Below are positions 33,044 through 42,938 of a DNA stretch of 64,000 nt, one piece after another; within the stretch, counting starts at the first letter, position 1; each line of letters starts with the position of its first letter. Location of the stretch: assembly GCF_013019105.1 (NCBI RefSeq), contig NZ_BLTE01000001.1, forward strand, positions 248,001 to 312,000, in the 5' to 3' direction. A program made the position numbers and the translations under genes. The notes under the pieces were generated by a model that had not been told where the DNA came from, did not search any database, and saw only the letters and a list, made by a program, of their open reading frames with translations. This DNA is from Fundidesulfovibrio magnetotacticus. GTDB taxonomy: Bacteria; Desulfobacterota; Desulfovibrionia; Desulfovibrionales; Desulfovibrionaceae.

Positions 33044-34117
33044 TCAACGCGCCAGCGCGCGTTCGACGGCCTCTGCATGGCGCTCGGCCACGCTCTCAAG
33101 GCTGTGCTCGGCCAGGGCCGTCTCGCGCCCGGCCGCTCCGAAGCGTTCCCTGAGCCCCTCGTCCGCCAGGACCTGCAGGAGTGCGCGCGCCAGGGCCTCC
33201 GGGTTCCGTTGCGGGACCACGAAGCCCGTCCGCCCGTGGCGGATCACCTCACCGACGCCCCCGGTGTCCGTGCCCACGCAGGGCAGACCCATGGACATGG
33301 CCTCCAGGAGCACGTTGGGCATGCCTTCGGCGACCGATGAAAGCACGGCCGCGGAGGCCCGGGAGAAGTGCCCTGTCGGATCGGGCGTGCCGGGCAGCAG
33401 CTCCATGCGCTCCCTGGCGGGGCTCGACTCCATGCGCGCCGCCAGGCGCTCGCGCAGCTCTCCGTTCCCCACCATGCGCAGCTTGACCTCGGGGCGTTCC
33501 CGGTGGACCAGCTCGAAGGCCCGCACCAGGGTCTCGTGGTCCTTCACAGGGCTCAGGCGCGCCAGGCAAAGGAGCACGGGGCCGGGCTCGCGCTCCCCGG
33601 GCCTGGGGACGAAACGGGCCGTGTCCACGCCGGTGGGGATCACGTCCACACGGTCTCCGGGAAGGTCGTAGCGCTGCGTCAGGGTGCGCTTGAGGGCGTG
33701 GGCGTTGCAAATGTGGCGGTGCGCCAGATGCTTGAGCAGGAACTCGTGCTGGCGGTGGAAGTCATCGCTGCCGCGGCAGTTGGCGATCACCGCCGGGACG
33801 CGCTCCAGGGCGCCGAAGACCCGGCCCCAGATGTTGGGCGTTACCGTGAGGGCCAGAAGCGCCTGGGGCCGGTGCAGGCGCAGGGCGCGCCACAGCCCCC
33901 ACAGGGAGCGCGGCGTCACGGCCTTGCCCGGCGAAAGGGCGCGCACCGTGAGCCCCGCCGTACGGGCCTCCTCCGCGAAGCCGCCGCCTGAGAAGAGCGT
34001 CCAGATCTCCGTGTCGAAGCGCGCGGGGTCCAGCCGTTTGGCCAGCTCCACGGCGTGGCGCTGGGTGCCTCCCAGGTGGAGGTCCTGCAGCAGGAGGACG
34101 GTCTTGATCGGATGCAT
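33044..34117 (-). CDS. Family 4 glycosyltransferase
   Basis: 357 residues, GT-B fold. The N-terminal domain has LQDLHLGGTQRHAVELAKRLD. The donor-binding part has CLARLSPVKDHETLVRAFELV, GNGELRERLAARM, SVAEGMPNVLLEAMSMGLPCVGTDTGG and a GVGEVIRHGRTGFVV end. Typical of enzymes that extend LPS or O-antigen. Divergent from the flippase gene (78 nt between the starts), so the two could share a control region. Substrate unknown. Confidence 0.9.
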   Translation of the reverse strand: MHPIKTVLLLQDLHLGGTQRHAVELAKRLDPARFDTEIWTLFSGGGFAEEARTAGLTVRALSPGKAVTPRSLWGLWRALRLHRPQALLALTVTPNIWGRVFGALERVPAVIANCRGSDDFHRQHEFLLKHLAHRHICNAHALKRTLTQRYDLPGDRVDVIPTGVDTARFVPRPGEREPGPVLLCLARLSPVKDHETLVRAFELVHRERPEVKLRMVGNGELRERLAARMESSPARERMELLPGTPDPTGHFSRASAAVLSSVAEGMPNVLLEAMSMGLPCVGTDTGGVGEVIRHGRTGFVVPQRNPEALARALLQVLADEGLRERFGAAGRETALAEHSLESVAERHAEAVERALAR

Positions 34118-34194
34118 GGTTGTGTGAAATGACGGCGCGGTCCGGCCGGAACTCTCTACGCCATTTCTCTCCGGCCCGCCAAGGGAAATCCTTC

Positions 34195-35598
34195 ATGAGC
34201 GCCCAGCACACCATCCTGCGCAAGTTCCTGCACCTGGCCACGGCCCAGTGGGTGCGCGACGGCCTGCACACCCTGCTCATCGTGGTCCTGGCCCGGGCCG
34301 GGGCCGGCACGTACGGCGAGTTCGTGCTGGCCTTCTCCCTGGCTCAGTTCATCCTCTTTCTTGGCGAATTCGGGCTCAACCAGCCCATGGTGGTGGCCCT
34401 CTCGCGCCAGTGGGGCGACAAGGGGCAGGTGCTGGCCCAGTACGGGCTCATCAAGATGGGGCTCTACGTGGCCGGGATGCTTGGCGTGGGGCTGTTCTGC
34501 CTGCTCCAGGGCTACACGGGGGGGCTGCTCTGGATGTCCCTGGGCATCTGCGCCGGGTGCGGGCTGGAGCCCCTGGCGGGCTCGTTCTACGTGGCGCTTC
34601 GCGTGAACCACCGCCAGGACCTGGAGGGCTACGTGCGCTCGGCCTCGGCGGCCCTGGGCTACGGCTACGCCCTGACGGCCCTCTTCCTGGAGTGGCCCGT
34701 GTGGAGCTTCGGCCTGTTCAAGGTGGTGGAGAACGTGGCCAGCCTGTGCGGCTCGGCCGCCCTGTGCCTGCGCATGGAGGACGTGAAGGGCCTCGCCCTG
34801 GGTCGGCGCGGCGTGGCCCGGGCCTGGCGCACGGCCGTGGGCGGCCTGGTGTTCGTGGGCATGGCCCTGGCGGCCATCGGCTACAACAAGGCCAACGTCT
34901 TCTTCCTGCAGCGCTTCGGCGGCTCCGAGGCCGTGGGCGCCTACGGAGTGGCCTGGGAGTTGGTGGACGGCGTGTCCAACCTGGCGGCGTCCCTCCTGCT
35001 CTCGGGTGTGATCTACCCCCTGCTCGTGAAGCTCTGGCGCACCGACCGCGAGGGCTTCGCCTCCCTGGCCCGGGGCAGCGCCCGCACGCTCACGGCCGCG
35101 AGCCTGCCCGTGATGGCCTTCCTGGCCATGGAGTGCGACCGCATCCTGCCCCTGGTGTTCGGCCAGGCCTACGCCCCCCACGCCTGGGTGGCGGCGTGGC
35201 TCGTGCCCTCCATCCTCATCGCCTTCCTGCACAACCTGGCCGCCTACATGATGCTGGCCTTCGGGCGGGAGCGCCTGCTCCTGGCGGTCTACACGGGGGG
35301 CCTCGCCTCGGGTATCGCACTGTGCTGGGCGCTCATCCCCTCCGCGCCTCTGGTCGGGGCGGCGCTCTCCATCGTTGGGGTCAAGGCCCTGGTGGCGGCG
35401 TGCACGGTGGGCTACTGCCAGCGCCGCGTGGGATTCTTCAAACTCCCGGAAATCCTCTCGATCCTCGCCTGTTCGGGCCTGGCCCTGCTGGCCTGGGCGG
35501 GCCTTTCCCGCATCGCCCCGCGCGAGGCGGCCGAGGCGGCGGCCCTGATGCCGCTGCTCTGGCTCCTCTGGCGCTGGCGGCCGCGCAAGGCCTCCTGA
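34195..35598 (+). CDS. Polysaccharide (Wzx/MATE-like) flippase
   Basis: 467 residues from ATG 34195 (AAGGGAAAT RBS). About 12-14 hydrophobic segments spread over the protein, first at about 25-45. The N-terminus (LRKFLHLATAQWVRDGLHTLL) and GFNQP-like FGLNQPMVVALSRQ match the MOP superfamily of lipid-linked oligosaccharide flippases. It would move an undecaprenyl-linked glycan across the inner membrane. The C-terminus is arginine-rich. It is next to glycosyltransferases that could make its substrate. Confidence 0.85.
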   Translation: MSAQHTILRKFLHLATAQWVRDGLHTLLIVVLARAGAGTYGEFVLAFSLAQFILFLGEFGLNQPMVVALSRQWGDKGQVLAQYGLIKMGLYVAGMLGVGLFCLLQGYTGGLLWMSLGICAGCGLEPLAGSFYVALRVNHRQDLEGYVRSASAALGYGYALTALFLEWPVWSFGLFKVVENVASLCGSAALCLRMEDVKGLALGRRGVARAWRTAVGGLVFVGMALAAIGYNKANVFFLQRFGGSEAVGAYGVAWELVDGVSNLAASLLLSGVIYPLLVKLWRTDREGFASLARGSARTLTAASLPVMAFLAMECDRILPLVFGQAYAPHAWVAAWLVPSILIAFLHNLAAYMMLAFGRERLLLAVYTGGLASGIALCWALIPSAPLVGAALSIVGVKALVAACTVGYCQRRVGFFKLPEILSILACSGLALLAWAGLSRIAPREAAEAAALMPLLWLLWRWRPRKAS

Positions 35599-35652
35599 GC
35601 CCCTTCCCACGACGCTCCCCGGGGTTGCGCCTCCGGCCCAAGGGAGCCCACT

Positions 35653-35670
35653 TTGTGCGAACCGGCACAA
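35653..35670. promoter_or_regulatory. Rex-like operator upstream of nuo
   Basis: TTGTGCGAACCGGCACAA is an 18-bp palindrome with TTGTG-N8-CACAA, matching the outer bases and spacing of the Rex operator (TTGTGAA-N4-TTCACAA). It lies 109 bp upstream of nuoA, with another TTGTGC at 35690-35695. Rex senses NADH/NAD+ and controls nuo in other bacteria. The best promoter-like pair nearby is TTTACC (35683-35688) and TCTAGA (35705-35710), 16-bp spacing, weak. Confidence 0.55.
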
Positions 35671-35778
35671 TTTATTCTTTTCTTTACCGTTGTGCCCTCT
35701 TTGGTCTAGAAAGGGGACATCCTCGCTTTCCGAAGCCTCTGCGCCCGGCAAGCCCGTGAACCATCAAGGAATCCGCCC

Positions 35779-36204
35779 ATGACGCCAATCGACGCCGCAT
35801 CCGGTGCAGCAACAACTACCGCCATGTCCCCCTGGGAGCCCGGCGGCATGGCGCTCACGGTCTTCGCCCTGCTGGTGGGGGCCGTGGTGGTCGTGCTTTT
35901 GCTCCTCACGCGCTACGTCAACCCGGCCCGGACCTCCCCCGAGAAGGACCGGCCCTACGAATGCGGCGTGATCCCCACGGCCGGGCACGGCTTCCGCTAC
36001 CCCGCGCCGTTTGCCCTGGTGGCCATGGCCTTCCTGGTGTTCGACGTGGAAACGGCCTTCCTCTACGCCTGGGCCGTCTCCTTCGAGAAGCTCACGCCCG
36101 CGAGCTTCGCGGGCATCTGCGTGTTCATCGGGGTGCTCCTGGGGAGCCTCTGGTACCTCTGGCAGAAGGGAGGGCTCCAATGGGGCGCGCCGGTGAAGAG
36201 ATGA
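35779..36204 (+). CDS. nuoA: NADH-quinone oxidoreductase subunit A
   Basis: 141 residues, three membrane spans (about 24-48, 76-98, 105-130). The motif [34 protein letters not shown] is the NuoA loop region with the conserved cysteine in YECG and the DVE acidic site. NuoA forms part of the quinone/proton junction in complex I. It is the first gene of a 12-gene nuo operon. Confidence 0.96.
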   Translation: MTPIDAASGAATTTAMSPWEPGGMALTVFALLVGAVVVVLLLLTRYVNPARTSPEKDRPYECGVIPTAGHGFRYPAPFALVAMAFLVFDVETAFLYAWAVSFEKLTPASFAGICVFIGVLLGSLWYLWQKGGLQWGAPVKR

Positions 36205-38567
36205 TGCGTCCGCCGCAGCCGAACGCCGTGGACCTGGCCGTGGACTGGTGCCGCGCCAACAGCCTCTGGCCCTTCTTCTTCGGGCTCTCCTGCTGCTTCG
36301 TGGAGGAGGCCACGGCCTTCACCTCCCGCTACGACATCGCCCGCTTCGGCTCCGAGGTGTTCCGGGGTTCGCCCAGGCAGTCGGACGTGCTCATCGTCTC
36401 GGGCACCATCTTCAAGAAGGTGGCCCCCGCGGTGCTGCGCCTCTACGAGCAGATGGCCGGTCCCAAATGGGTGATCTCCATGGGCTCGTGCTCCAACACG
36501 GGCGGCATGTACGACGTCTACTCCGTGGTGCAGGGCGTGGACCAGATCCTGCCCGTGGACATCTACGTGCCCGGCTGCCCGCCCAGGCCCGAGGCCCTGC
36601 TGCACGGGCTCATGGCCCTGCAGGAGCGCGTGAAGCGCGAGCGCCCCCTGCGCCCGCTGCTGGGCCTGCCGGGAGGCGTCCAGGGCGGACGCACCGAGCA
36701 CCTCGTGGACGGCGTTTCCAAAAGCATGGACACGCGCGGCCCCGGCTTCGCGGGGTCCCTGGCGCGCGGCACGGCCGCCGCGCCCCCGCACTTCGAGGGC
36801 AACCGCTCCCGCCTGATGTGGACGCCCCCCGCCGCGCGCATCGAGGTGACCCAGCGCGACAGGACCCTGGCCGAGACCCTGGCCGAGCGCTTCGGCCCCG
36901 GCATCGAGCAGCAGGAACCCGTCTCGGACATGCTCACCCTGAGCGTGCCCCGCGAGAAGGCCCACGACGTGCTGGCCTTCCTCAAAACACGCCCCCGCTC
37001 GCCCTACCGCCGCCTGGAAGACGTGACCGCCGTGGACGAATCGGCCCGGCAGTCCAGGGAAGGCCGCCCCGATTTCCACCTGGTGTACACCCTGCTCAAC
37101 TTCCGCGAGGCCGCGAGGCTGCGCCTGAAGGTCCCCCTGGCAAAGGACGGCCCGGCCCCCGACAGCGTGACCGACCTCTGGGAAAGCGCCGACTGGTACG
37201 AGCGCGAGGTCCACGACATGTTCGGCGTCGGCTTCGCCGGGCACAAGCGCCTGCGCCCGCTCATCGCGCCGCCCAACTGGCCGGGGCATCCGCTGCTCAA
37301 GGGGCACCCGCGCCGGGCCACGCTCATGAAGCCCTTCACCCGGGAGGATCTCCCGGCCCTGGAGCCCGTGGACGCCCTGGAGCTTCTGGGCAGGCCTCTG
37401 GACGACGAGGAGATGCTCCTCAACTTCGGCCCCCACCACTACGGCACCCACGGCGTGATGCGCTACGTGCTGGCCCTGCACGGCGAGACCATCAACGCCA
37501 TGGACATCGAGATCGGCTACCACCACCGGGGAGTGGAGAAGATCGCCGAGCACCAGCACTGGCATCAGTTCATCCCCTACACCGACCGCGTGGACTATCT
37601 CTCCGGCGTGGCCAACAACCTCTCCTACGTGATGGCCGTGGAGCAGCTGGCGGGCATCCGGGTCACGGACCGGGCCTGGGCCATCCGGGTGATGCTCTGC
37701 GAGTTCTTCCGGCTCTCCAACCACCTGCTCTTCTACGGCACCCTGGTGCAGGACCTGGGGCAGATGTCCGCCATCTTCTACAGCTTCCGCGAGCGCGAGA
37801 TGGTGCTCGACATCATCGAGACCATCACCGGCGGGCGGCTGCACCCCTCCTGGCTGCGCCTGGGCGGCGTGGCCCAGGACCTGCCCGCAGGCTGGAAGGA
37901 CATGGTGGACCGCTTCATCAAGGTCTTCCCGGCGCGCATCAAGACCTACGAGGCCCTCTTCAAGGACAACCCCATCTTCGAGGCGCGCACCAAGGGCGTA
38001 ACGGCCGTCACCCGCGAGCAGGCCATGGACTGGGGCATCTCCGGCCCCAACCTGCGCGCCTGCGGCGTGGACTGGGACCTGCGCAAGAAGATGCCCTACG
38101 GCCCCTACCCATCGCTCAACTTCGACGTGCCGACAGGAACCACCGGAGACTGCCACGACCGCTACCTGGTGCGCATGGAAGAGATGCGCCAGAGCCTGCG
38201 CATCATCGAGCAGATCGCGGCCGACATGCCCCCCGGACCCGTGGCCAGCCCCGACTCCCGCTACTGCCTGCCCGACAAGGCGCGCAGCCTCAAGGACATC
38301 GAGAGCGTGATCCACCATTTCGTCAACGTCTCGCGCGGGCCGACCATGCCGCGCGGCGAGTGCTACCACGCAACGGAGGCCCCGCGCGGCGAGCAGGGCT
38401 ACTACGTGGTTTCCGACGGGCTCACCACGCCCTACCGCCTGCACATCCGCTCGCCGGGCTACGCCAACGTCCAGGCCGCGCGTTTCTTCACGCCCGGCCA
38501 CACCATCCCGGACCTGGTGGCCACCCTGGCCTCCCTGGACTACATCCTGCCGGACATCGACCGCTGA
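36180..38567 (+). CDS. NADH-quinone oxidoreductase NuoB-NuoC-NuoD triple fusion
   Basis: 795 residues in one open frame from ATG 36180, which has GGAGG at 6-nt spacing; ATG 36201, overlapping the nuoA stop, is the alternative. NuoB (about 12-160) has the N2-cluster cysteines C38, C39, C104 and C133 ([27 protein letters not shown]). A linker (about 160-220) precedes NuoC (about 225-390, [25 protein letters not shown]). NuoD (about 408-795) has [12 protein letters not shown], the quinone-site region and the [12 protein letters not shown] end. NuoCD fusions are common; joining NuoB too is rarer. No stop or frameshift is seen at the junctions, and the NuoB part keeps all cluster ligands. Confidence 0.93.
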   Translation: MGRAGEEMMRPPQPNAVDLAVDWCRANSLWPFFFGLSCCFVEEATAFTSRYDIARFGSEVFRGSPRQSDVLIVSGTIFKKVAPAVLRLYEQMAGPKWVISMGSCSNTGGMYDVYSVVQGVDQILPVDIYVPGCPPRPEALLHGLMALQERVKRERPLRPLLGLPGGVQGGRTEHLVDGVSKSMDTRGPGFAGSLARGTAAAPPHFEGNRSRLMWTPPAARIEVTQRDRTLAETLAERFGPGIEQQEPVSDMLTLSVPREKAHDVLAFLKTRPRSPYRRLEDVTAVDESARQSREGRPDFHLVYTLLNFREAARLRLKVPLAKDGPAPDSVTDLWESADWYEREVHDMFGVGFAGHKRLRPLIAPPNWPGHPLLKGHPRRATLMKPFTREDLPALEPVDALELLGRPLDDEEMLLNFGPHHYGTHGVMRYVLALHGETINAMDIEIGYHHRGVEKIAEHQHWHQFIPYTDRVDYLSGVANNLSYVMAVEQLAGIRVTDRAWAIRVMLCEFFRLSNHLLFYGTLVQDLGQMSAIFYSFREREMVLDIIETITGGRLHPSWLRLGGVAQDLPAGWKDMVDRFIKVFPARIKTYEALFKDNPIFEARTKGVTAVTREQAMDWGISGPNLRACGVDWDLRKKMPYGPYPSLNFDVPTGTTGDCHDRYLVRMEEMRQSLRIIEQIAADMPPGPVASPDSRYCLPDKARSLKDIESVIHHFVNVSRGPTMPRGECYHATEAPRGEQGYYVVSDGLTTPYRLHIRSPGYANVQAARFFTPGHTIPDLVATLASLDYILPDIDR

Positions 38568-38583
38568 AGGAGCGAGCCCACGC

Positions 38584-39078
38584 ATGCTGCCCGACGAGCT
38601 GGAAAAAACCCTGGACGGCTTCGTCCACCACGCCGACCACCTGCGCGAGGCCGCCGTGGACGTGCTCTACGCCCTGCAGAACCACTACGGCTACCTCTGC
38701 GACGAGGCCCTGGAAGAGGCCGGACGACGCCTGGACATGACCCCCGCCGAAGTGGAGGAGCTGGCCACCTTCTACGACTTCCTCTACCGAGAACCCGTGG
38801 GCCGCTACGTGATCCACGTCTGCGACGGCGTGGTCTGCTGGATGCACCGCGTGGACGGCGTGTTCCGCCACCTCCAGGACGTGCTGGGCATCGAGGTGGG
38901 CGGCACCACCCCCGACGGCATGTTCACCATCCTGCCCACGGCCTGCATCGGAGACTGCCAGAACGCCCCGGGCATGCTGGTCAACGGCAAGTACTACGGC
39001 AGGCTGACCAACGAGAAAATCGACGAGATCCTCGCCCGGCTGCGCGAACACGGCGAAGAGATCGTGGTGTGCAGGTGA
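38584..39078 (+). CDS. nuoE: NADH-quinone oxidoreductase subunit E
   Basis: 164 residues of the thioredoxin-like [2Fe-2S] ferredoxin fold. Ligand cysteines are in CDGVVC and CIGDC (the second pair in PTACIGDCQNAP). The leading helical part has LYALQNHYGYL and the EELATFYDF motif. Binds NuoF and accepts electrons from FMN. Starts 16 nt after nuoBCD. Usual length. Confidence 0.95.
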   Translation: MLPDELEKTLDGFVHHADHLREAAVDVLYALQNHYGYLCDEALEEAGRRLDMTPAEVEELATFYDFLYREPVGRYVIHVCDGVVCWMHRVDGVFRHLQDVLGIEVGGTTPDGMFTILPTACIGDCQNAPGMLVNGKYYGRLTNEKIDEILARLREHGEEIVVCR

Positions 39079-39081
39079 ACC

Positions 39082-40473
39082 ATGGCTGAACCGGTCCTGT
39101 TCAAGCACCGTCGCGGCAGACGCCACGCCTCCCTGGAAGACTACGTGGCCGACGGCGGCTACGAGGGCCTGAAGAAGGCGCTCGCCTCCATGGCCCCGGC
39201 CCAGGTGATCCAGGAAGTGCTCGACTCCGGCCTGCGCGGCCGGGGCGGCGCGGGCTTCCCCGCCGGGCGCAAATGGGGCGGCGTGCCCCCTGACGGCGAG
39301 CACCCGCGCTACATGCAGTGCAACGCCGACGAGATGGAGCCCGGAACATTCAAGGACCGCCTGATCATCAACGCCGACCCCCACCTGCTCCTCGAAGGCA
39401 TGGCCCTGGGGGCTTACGCCATCGGAGCCTCCAAAGGCATCATCTTCATCCGCCCCTCCTACGAGCTGGAGGCGGAACTGCTCACCCTGGAGATCGAGCG
39501 GGCCAGGGAGGCCAACTTCCTGGGCCGCAACATCCTGGGCACGGACTTCTCCTTCGACATCATCGTGCACCGCTCCGCCGGCCGCTACATCTGCGGCGAG
39601 TCCGGGGCGCAACAGCGCGCCGTCATGGGCGTGCGGCCCAACCCCATCGAGACGGGGTACCGCTCCGCCGTGCGCGGCCTGTGGAACAAGCCCACCGTGG
39701 TGAACAACGTGGAGACCCTGGCCCACGTGCCGGGCATCGTGCGCAACGGGGCCGCGTGGTTCAAGGGCCTGGCGCTCACCCCGGGCGGAGACGGCACCAA
39801 GCTCTTCCCCGTCTCCGGCATGGTGGCCAACCCCGGCTGCTTCGAGCTGCCCTCGGGCGTCACCCTGCGCGAGATCATCTTCACCCACGCCGACGGCATG
39901 CTCCCGGGCAAGCGCTTCAAGGCGGCCCTGCCCGGCGGCACCTCCACCAAGTTCATCCCCGAGCGCCTGCTGGACATGCCCATGGACTTCCAGTCCATGC
40001 GCGAACAGGGCTACCGCCTGGGCACAGGCGCGGTCATCGTCTTCGACCAGGACACCTGCCTGGTGGCCGCCACGCTCAACATGATGCACTACTTCGCACG
40101 CGAATCCTGCGGCTGGTGCACCCCCTGCCGCGACGGCCTGCCCCTGGTGCTGGACCTGCTGGGACGCATCGAGGAGGGCTCCGCCACCCGCGAGGACGTG
40201 GCCGAACTGGGCCGCACCGTGGCCTTCATGGACCACGCCAACTGCGCCTTCGCGCCCGGCGCGGCCGAACCCGTGCTGGCGCTCCTGGAACACTTCATGG
40301 ACGAGGTGGAGGCCCACCTGGACGGCAAGGGCTGTCCCTTCAGCGCCCAGCCCGCCCTGCCCTGGCGGGGCGAACCCCAGCGGGTGTTCACCTGGCCCGG
40401 CGAGCCCGAGGGGGCCTGCCCCGGCGCGCGCCCCAGACCCAAACCCAGGCGGATCGTCTCATGCCCGATCTGA
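39082..40473 (+). CDS. nuoF: NADH-quinone oxidoreductase subunit F
   Basis: 463 residues. The NADH/FMN-binding region has GLRGRGGAGFPAGRKW (about 51-66), the CNADEMEPGTFKDR motif and GRYICGESGA. The [4Fe-4S] cluster N3 is bound by CGWCTPCRDG (about 345-354) and a later cysteine in HANCAFAPGA. A short Pro/Arg tail ends 13 nt inside nuoG. Oxidises NADH and passes electrons to the Fe-S chain. Confidence 0.95.
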   Translation: MAEPVLFKHRRGRRHASLEDYVADGGYEGLKKALASMAPAQVIQEVLDSGLRGRGGAGFPAGRKWGGVPPDGEHPRYMQCNADEMEPGTFKDRLIINADPHLLLEGMALGAYAIGASKGIIFIRPSYELEAELLTLEIERAREANFLGRNILGTDFSFDIIVHRSAGRYICGESGAQQRAVMGVRPNPIETGYRSAVRGLWNKPTVVNNVETLAHVPGIVRNGAAWFKGLALTPGGDGTKLFPVSGMVANPGCFELPSGVTLREIIFTHADGMLPGKRFKAALPGGTSTKFIPERLLDMPMDFQSMREQGYRLGTGAVIVFDQDTCLVAATLNMMHYFARESCGWCTPCRDGLPLVLDLLGRIEEGSATREDVAELGRTVAFMDHANCAFAPGAAEPVLALLEHFMDEVEAHLDGKGCPFSAQPALPWRGEPQRVFTWPGEPEGACPGARPRPKPRRIVSCPI

Positions 40474-42938
40474 TCATCGACGGACTCAAGGTGAGCGTCC
40501 CGACGGGGACGCTGGTCATCGACGCGGCCGAGCGCCTGGGCGTCATGATCCCGCGCTTCTGCTACCATCCGGCCCTGGGCGGCGTGGGCTCCTGCCGTAT
40601 GTGCGCCGTGATGTTCGCCGACGGACCCGTGAAGGGTCTGCGCATGAGCTGCATGGTCAAGGCCCAGGACAAGATGGTGGTGGACACCGGACACCCCGAA
40701 GTGCTGGAGTACCGTGAGCACATCGCCAAGCTGCTCATGCTCCACCACCCGCACGACTGCCCGGTCTGCGACGAGGGCGGCCACTGCCTGCTCCAGGACA
40801 CCACCATCTCCTGCGGCCATTCCCTGCGCGCCTTCCAGGGCAGGAAGCGCACCTACCGCAACCAGGACCTGGGCCCCCTGGTGGCCCAGGAGATGAACCG
40901 CTGCATCCACTGCTACCGCTGCGTGCGCTACTACCAGGAGTTCGCGGGCGGCCGCGACTTCGGGGCGCGGCGCATCGCCGGCGGCGTGAGCTACGGCCGC
41001 TACCAGGAAGGCGCGCTCGTGAGCGTCTTCGCGGGCAACCTGACCGAAATCTGCCCCACCGGCGTCTTCACCGACAAGCCCTCGCGCCATCAGGCCCGCC
41101 ACTGGGACCTGGAGCGCGCCCCGGGCGTGTGCCTGCACTGCAGCCTGGGCTGCTCCGTGGAGGTGGACGCCCGCTACCGCCGCGTGGTGCGCATCGAGGC
41201 CCGCTACAACCCCGAAGTGAACGGCCACTTCATCTGCGACCGGGGACGCCACGGCTACGAATACGCAAGCCTGCCCCAGCGGCCCCGCCAGGCCCTGGTG
41301 GACGGCGCTCCCGCCCCCATGGACCAGGCCCTGGACGAGGCCGCGCGCCGCCTGCAGGCCGTCACGGCGGCCCACGGACCGGGCGCGGTGGCGGCCCTGG
41401 GCTCCTCGCGCCAGAGCCTGGAGAGCCAGGCCGCCCTCAAGCTCCTGGCGGCCCGGGCCGGATGGCCCGCCCCGGAGTTCACCACGGGCAGCCACCGCAA
41501 GCGCAACATGCTCTCGGCCGTGCGCGGCCTCTCGCCGGAACTGCGCGTCTCCCTGGCGGACATCGCCCGGGCCGACGCCGTGCTGGTGGTGGGCGCGGCC
41601 CCCCTCTCCGAGGCCCCCATGCTGGCGCTCTCCCTGCGCCAGGCGGCCCGCAAGGGCGCTGCCGTGGCGGTGATCGACCCCCGGCCCGTGGAGCTGCCCC
41701 TGCCCTTCACGCACATCCCCTCCCGACGCCACGACATGGAAGCCGCCCTGGGGGCCGTGCTGCGCCGCGCCTTCCCCGACCCAGCCGACGAGGAGCGCGC
41801 CTTCCTGGAGGCCTTCACGGGCGAGATGCCCGAGGCCCACGCAGCACCCGGCTGGGAGGCCTTCGCCGATCAGCTGGGCCGCGCGGCCTTCCCGGTGGTG
41901 GTCTGCGGCTCGGACATCGTGCGCCTCTCCACCCCGGACCTGCTGGCCGGCGCCGCCGAACTGATGCGCCGACGCCTGGGCCGGGCCGGGTTCTTCCCGG
42001 TGCTGGCCGGGGCCAACGCCTTCGGCGCGGCGCTCATGAACACCAACGAGGAGACAAGCTTCGACGACGTGCTGGAAGGCATCGAGTCCGGGCGCGTCAA
42101 GGCCCTGGTCTGCCTGGAGGCCGACCCGGTGGGACGCTTCGCCGCCAGCTCGCGCGCCTTCGACGCCCTCTCCCGCCTGGAACTGCTGGTGGCCGCGGAC
42201 TGCCTGCCCTCGCGCACCATGGCTCGCGCCCACGTCTTTCTCCCCACCCGCACCGTCTTCGAGGCGGGCGGGCACTACGCCAACCAGGAGGGCCGCATCC
42301 AGCGGGCGTACCCGGCCCACGCCTGCGGCACGCCCCTGGCCCAGTCGCTGGAGCGCGGCCATCCCTCCCACGACTTCGCCCTCCAGGCCCCGGGATCGGC
42401 CCCCCTGGCAGCCCCCGACCTGGCCCTGCGCCTGATGGATGCCCTGGGGCTGGACCCGGCTCCCGCCGCATCGGACGCCTGGAGCCTCATGGCCTCGGCC
42501 CTGCCCTGCCTGGAGGGCCGCCTCCCGGACGAGCCGGGCTTCCTCTGCTCCCCGCCCGGCATCGGGCTCGCGGCCAGGCCCTCGCCCGTGCCGGAGAACC
42601 TGGCCGTCGACCTGCTCATCACGGAGCAGGCCTTCGGCACGGAAGAGCTTTCCAGCTACGGGTCCATCCTCAAGGCCCTGGCCCCGCACCCGCAGGTGGT
42701 GCTCCACGAGGAGGACGCCGCCACCATCGAGCTGCGCCAGGACGAGCAGGTCCACCTGGCCTGCGCCATCGGCGACGCCCACTGCTTCGTACGCATGGCC
42801 GCCAACATGGCCCGCTCCACGGTGGTGGTGCCGCGCAGGCCCGACTCCGGCTGGCAGTCCGCCGTGGCCCGGGGGTACATCGTGGAGCTTTCCCACCTCG
42901 AAAAACGGGGCGAGGGCTCCGGGGAGGAGGCGTCATGA
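40461..42938 (+). CDS. nuoG: NADH-quinone oxidoreductase subunit G
   Basis: 825 residues. The [2Fe-2S] cluster N1b site has CYHPALGGVGSCRMCAV (about 34-50). The HPHDCPVCDEGGHCLLQD region carries cluster N5 ligands (His and cysteines), and CIHCYRCVRYYQEFAGG those of N4. CLHCSLGC near residue 220 is the extra cluster N7 site present in some bacteria. The rest is a molybdopterin-oxidoreductase-like domain without catalytic function. It overlaps nuoF by 13 nt and nuoH by 4 nt. Confidence 0.94.
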   Translation: MPDLIIDGLKVSVPTGTLVIDAAERLGVMIPRFCYHPALGGVGSCRMCAVMFADGPVKGLRMSCMVKAQDKMVVDTGHPEVLEYREHIAKLLMLHHPHDCPVCDEGGHCLLQDTTISCGHSLRAFQGRKRTYRNQDLGPLVAQEMNRCIHCYRCVRYYQEFAGGRDFGARRIAGGVSYGRYQEGALVSVFAGNLTEICPTGVFTDKPSRHQARHWDLERAPGVCLHCSLGCSVEVDARYRRVVRIEARYNPEVNGHFICDRGRHGYEYASLPQRPRQALVDGAPAPMDQALDEAARRLQAVTAAHGPGAVAALGSSRQSLESQAALKLLAARAGWPAPEFTTGSHRKRNMLSAVRGLSPELRVSLADIARADAVLVVGAAPLSEAPMLALSLRQAARKGAAVAVIDPRPVELPLPFTHIPSRRHDMEAALGAVLRRAFPDPADEERAFLEAFTGEMPEAHAAPGWEAFADQLGRAAFPVVVCGSDIVRLSTPDLLAGAAELMRRRLGRAGFFPVLAGANAFGAALMNTNEETSFDDVLEGIESGRVKALVCLEADPVGRFAASSRAFDALSRLELLVAADCLPSRTMARAHVFLPTRTVFEAGGHYANQEGRIQRAYPAHACGTPLAQSLERGHPSHDFALQAPGSAPLAAPDLALRLMDALGLDPAPAASDAWSLMASALPCLEGRLPDEPGFLCSPPGIGLAARPSPVPENLAVDLLITEQAFGTEELSSYGSILKALAPHPQVVLHEEDAATIELRQDEQVHLACAIGDAHCFVRMAANMARSTVVVPRRPDSGWQSAVARGYIVELSHLEKRGEGSGEEAS

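Noticed and set aside
36063-38585. 840-residue ORF opposite nuoBCD
   Set aside because: No domain, Ala/Val/Gly composition dictated by the GC-rich sense codons.
38488-42896. Long minus-strand ORFs across nuoE, nuoF and nuoG
   Set aside because: Shadow frames of GC-rich genes with no start context or motifs.
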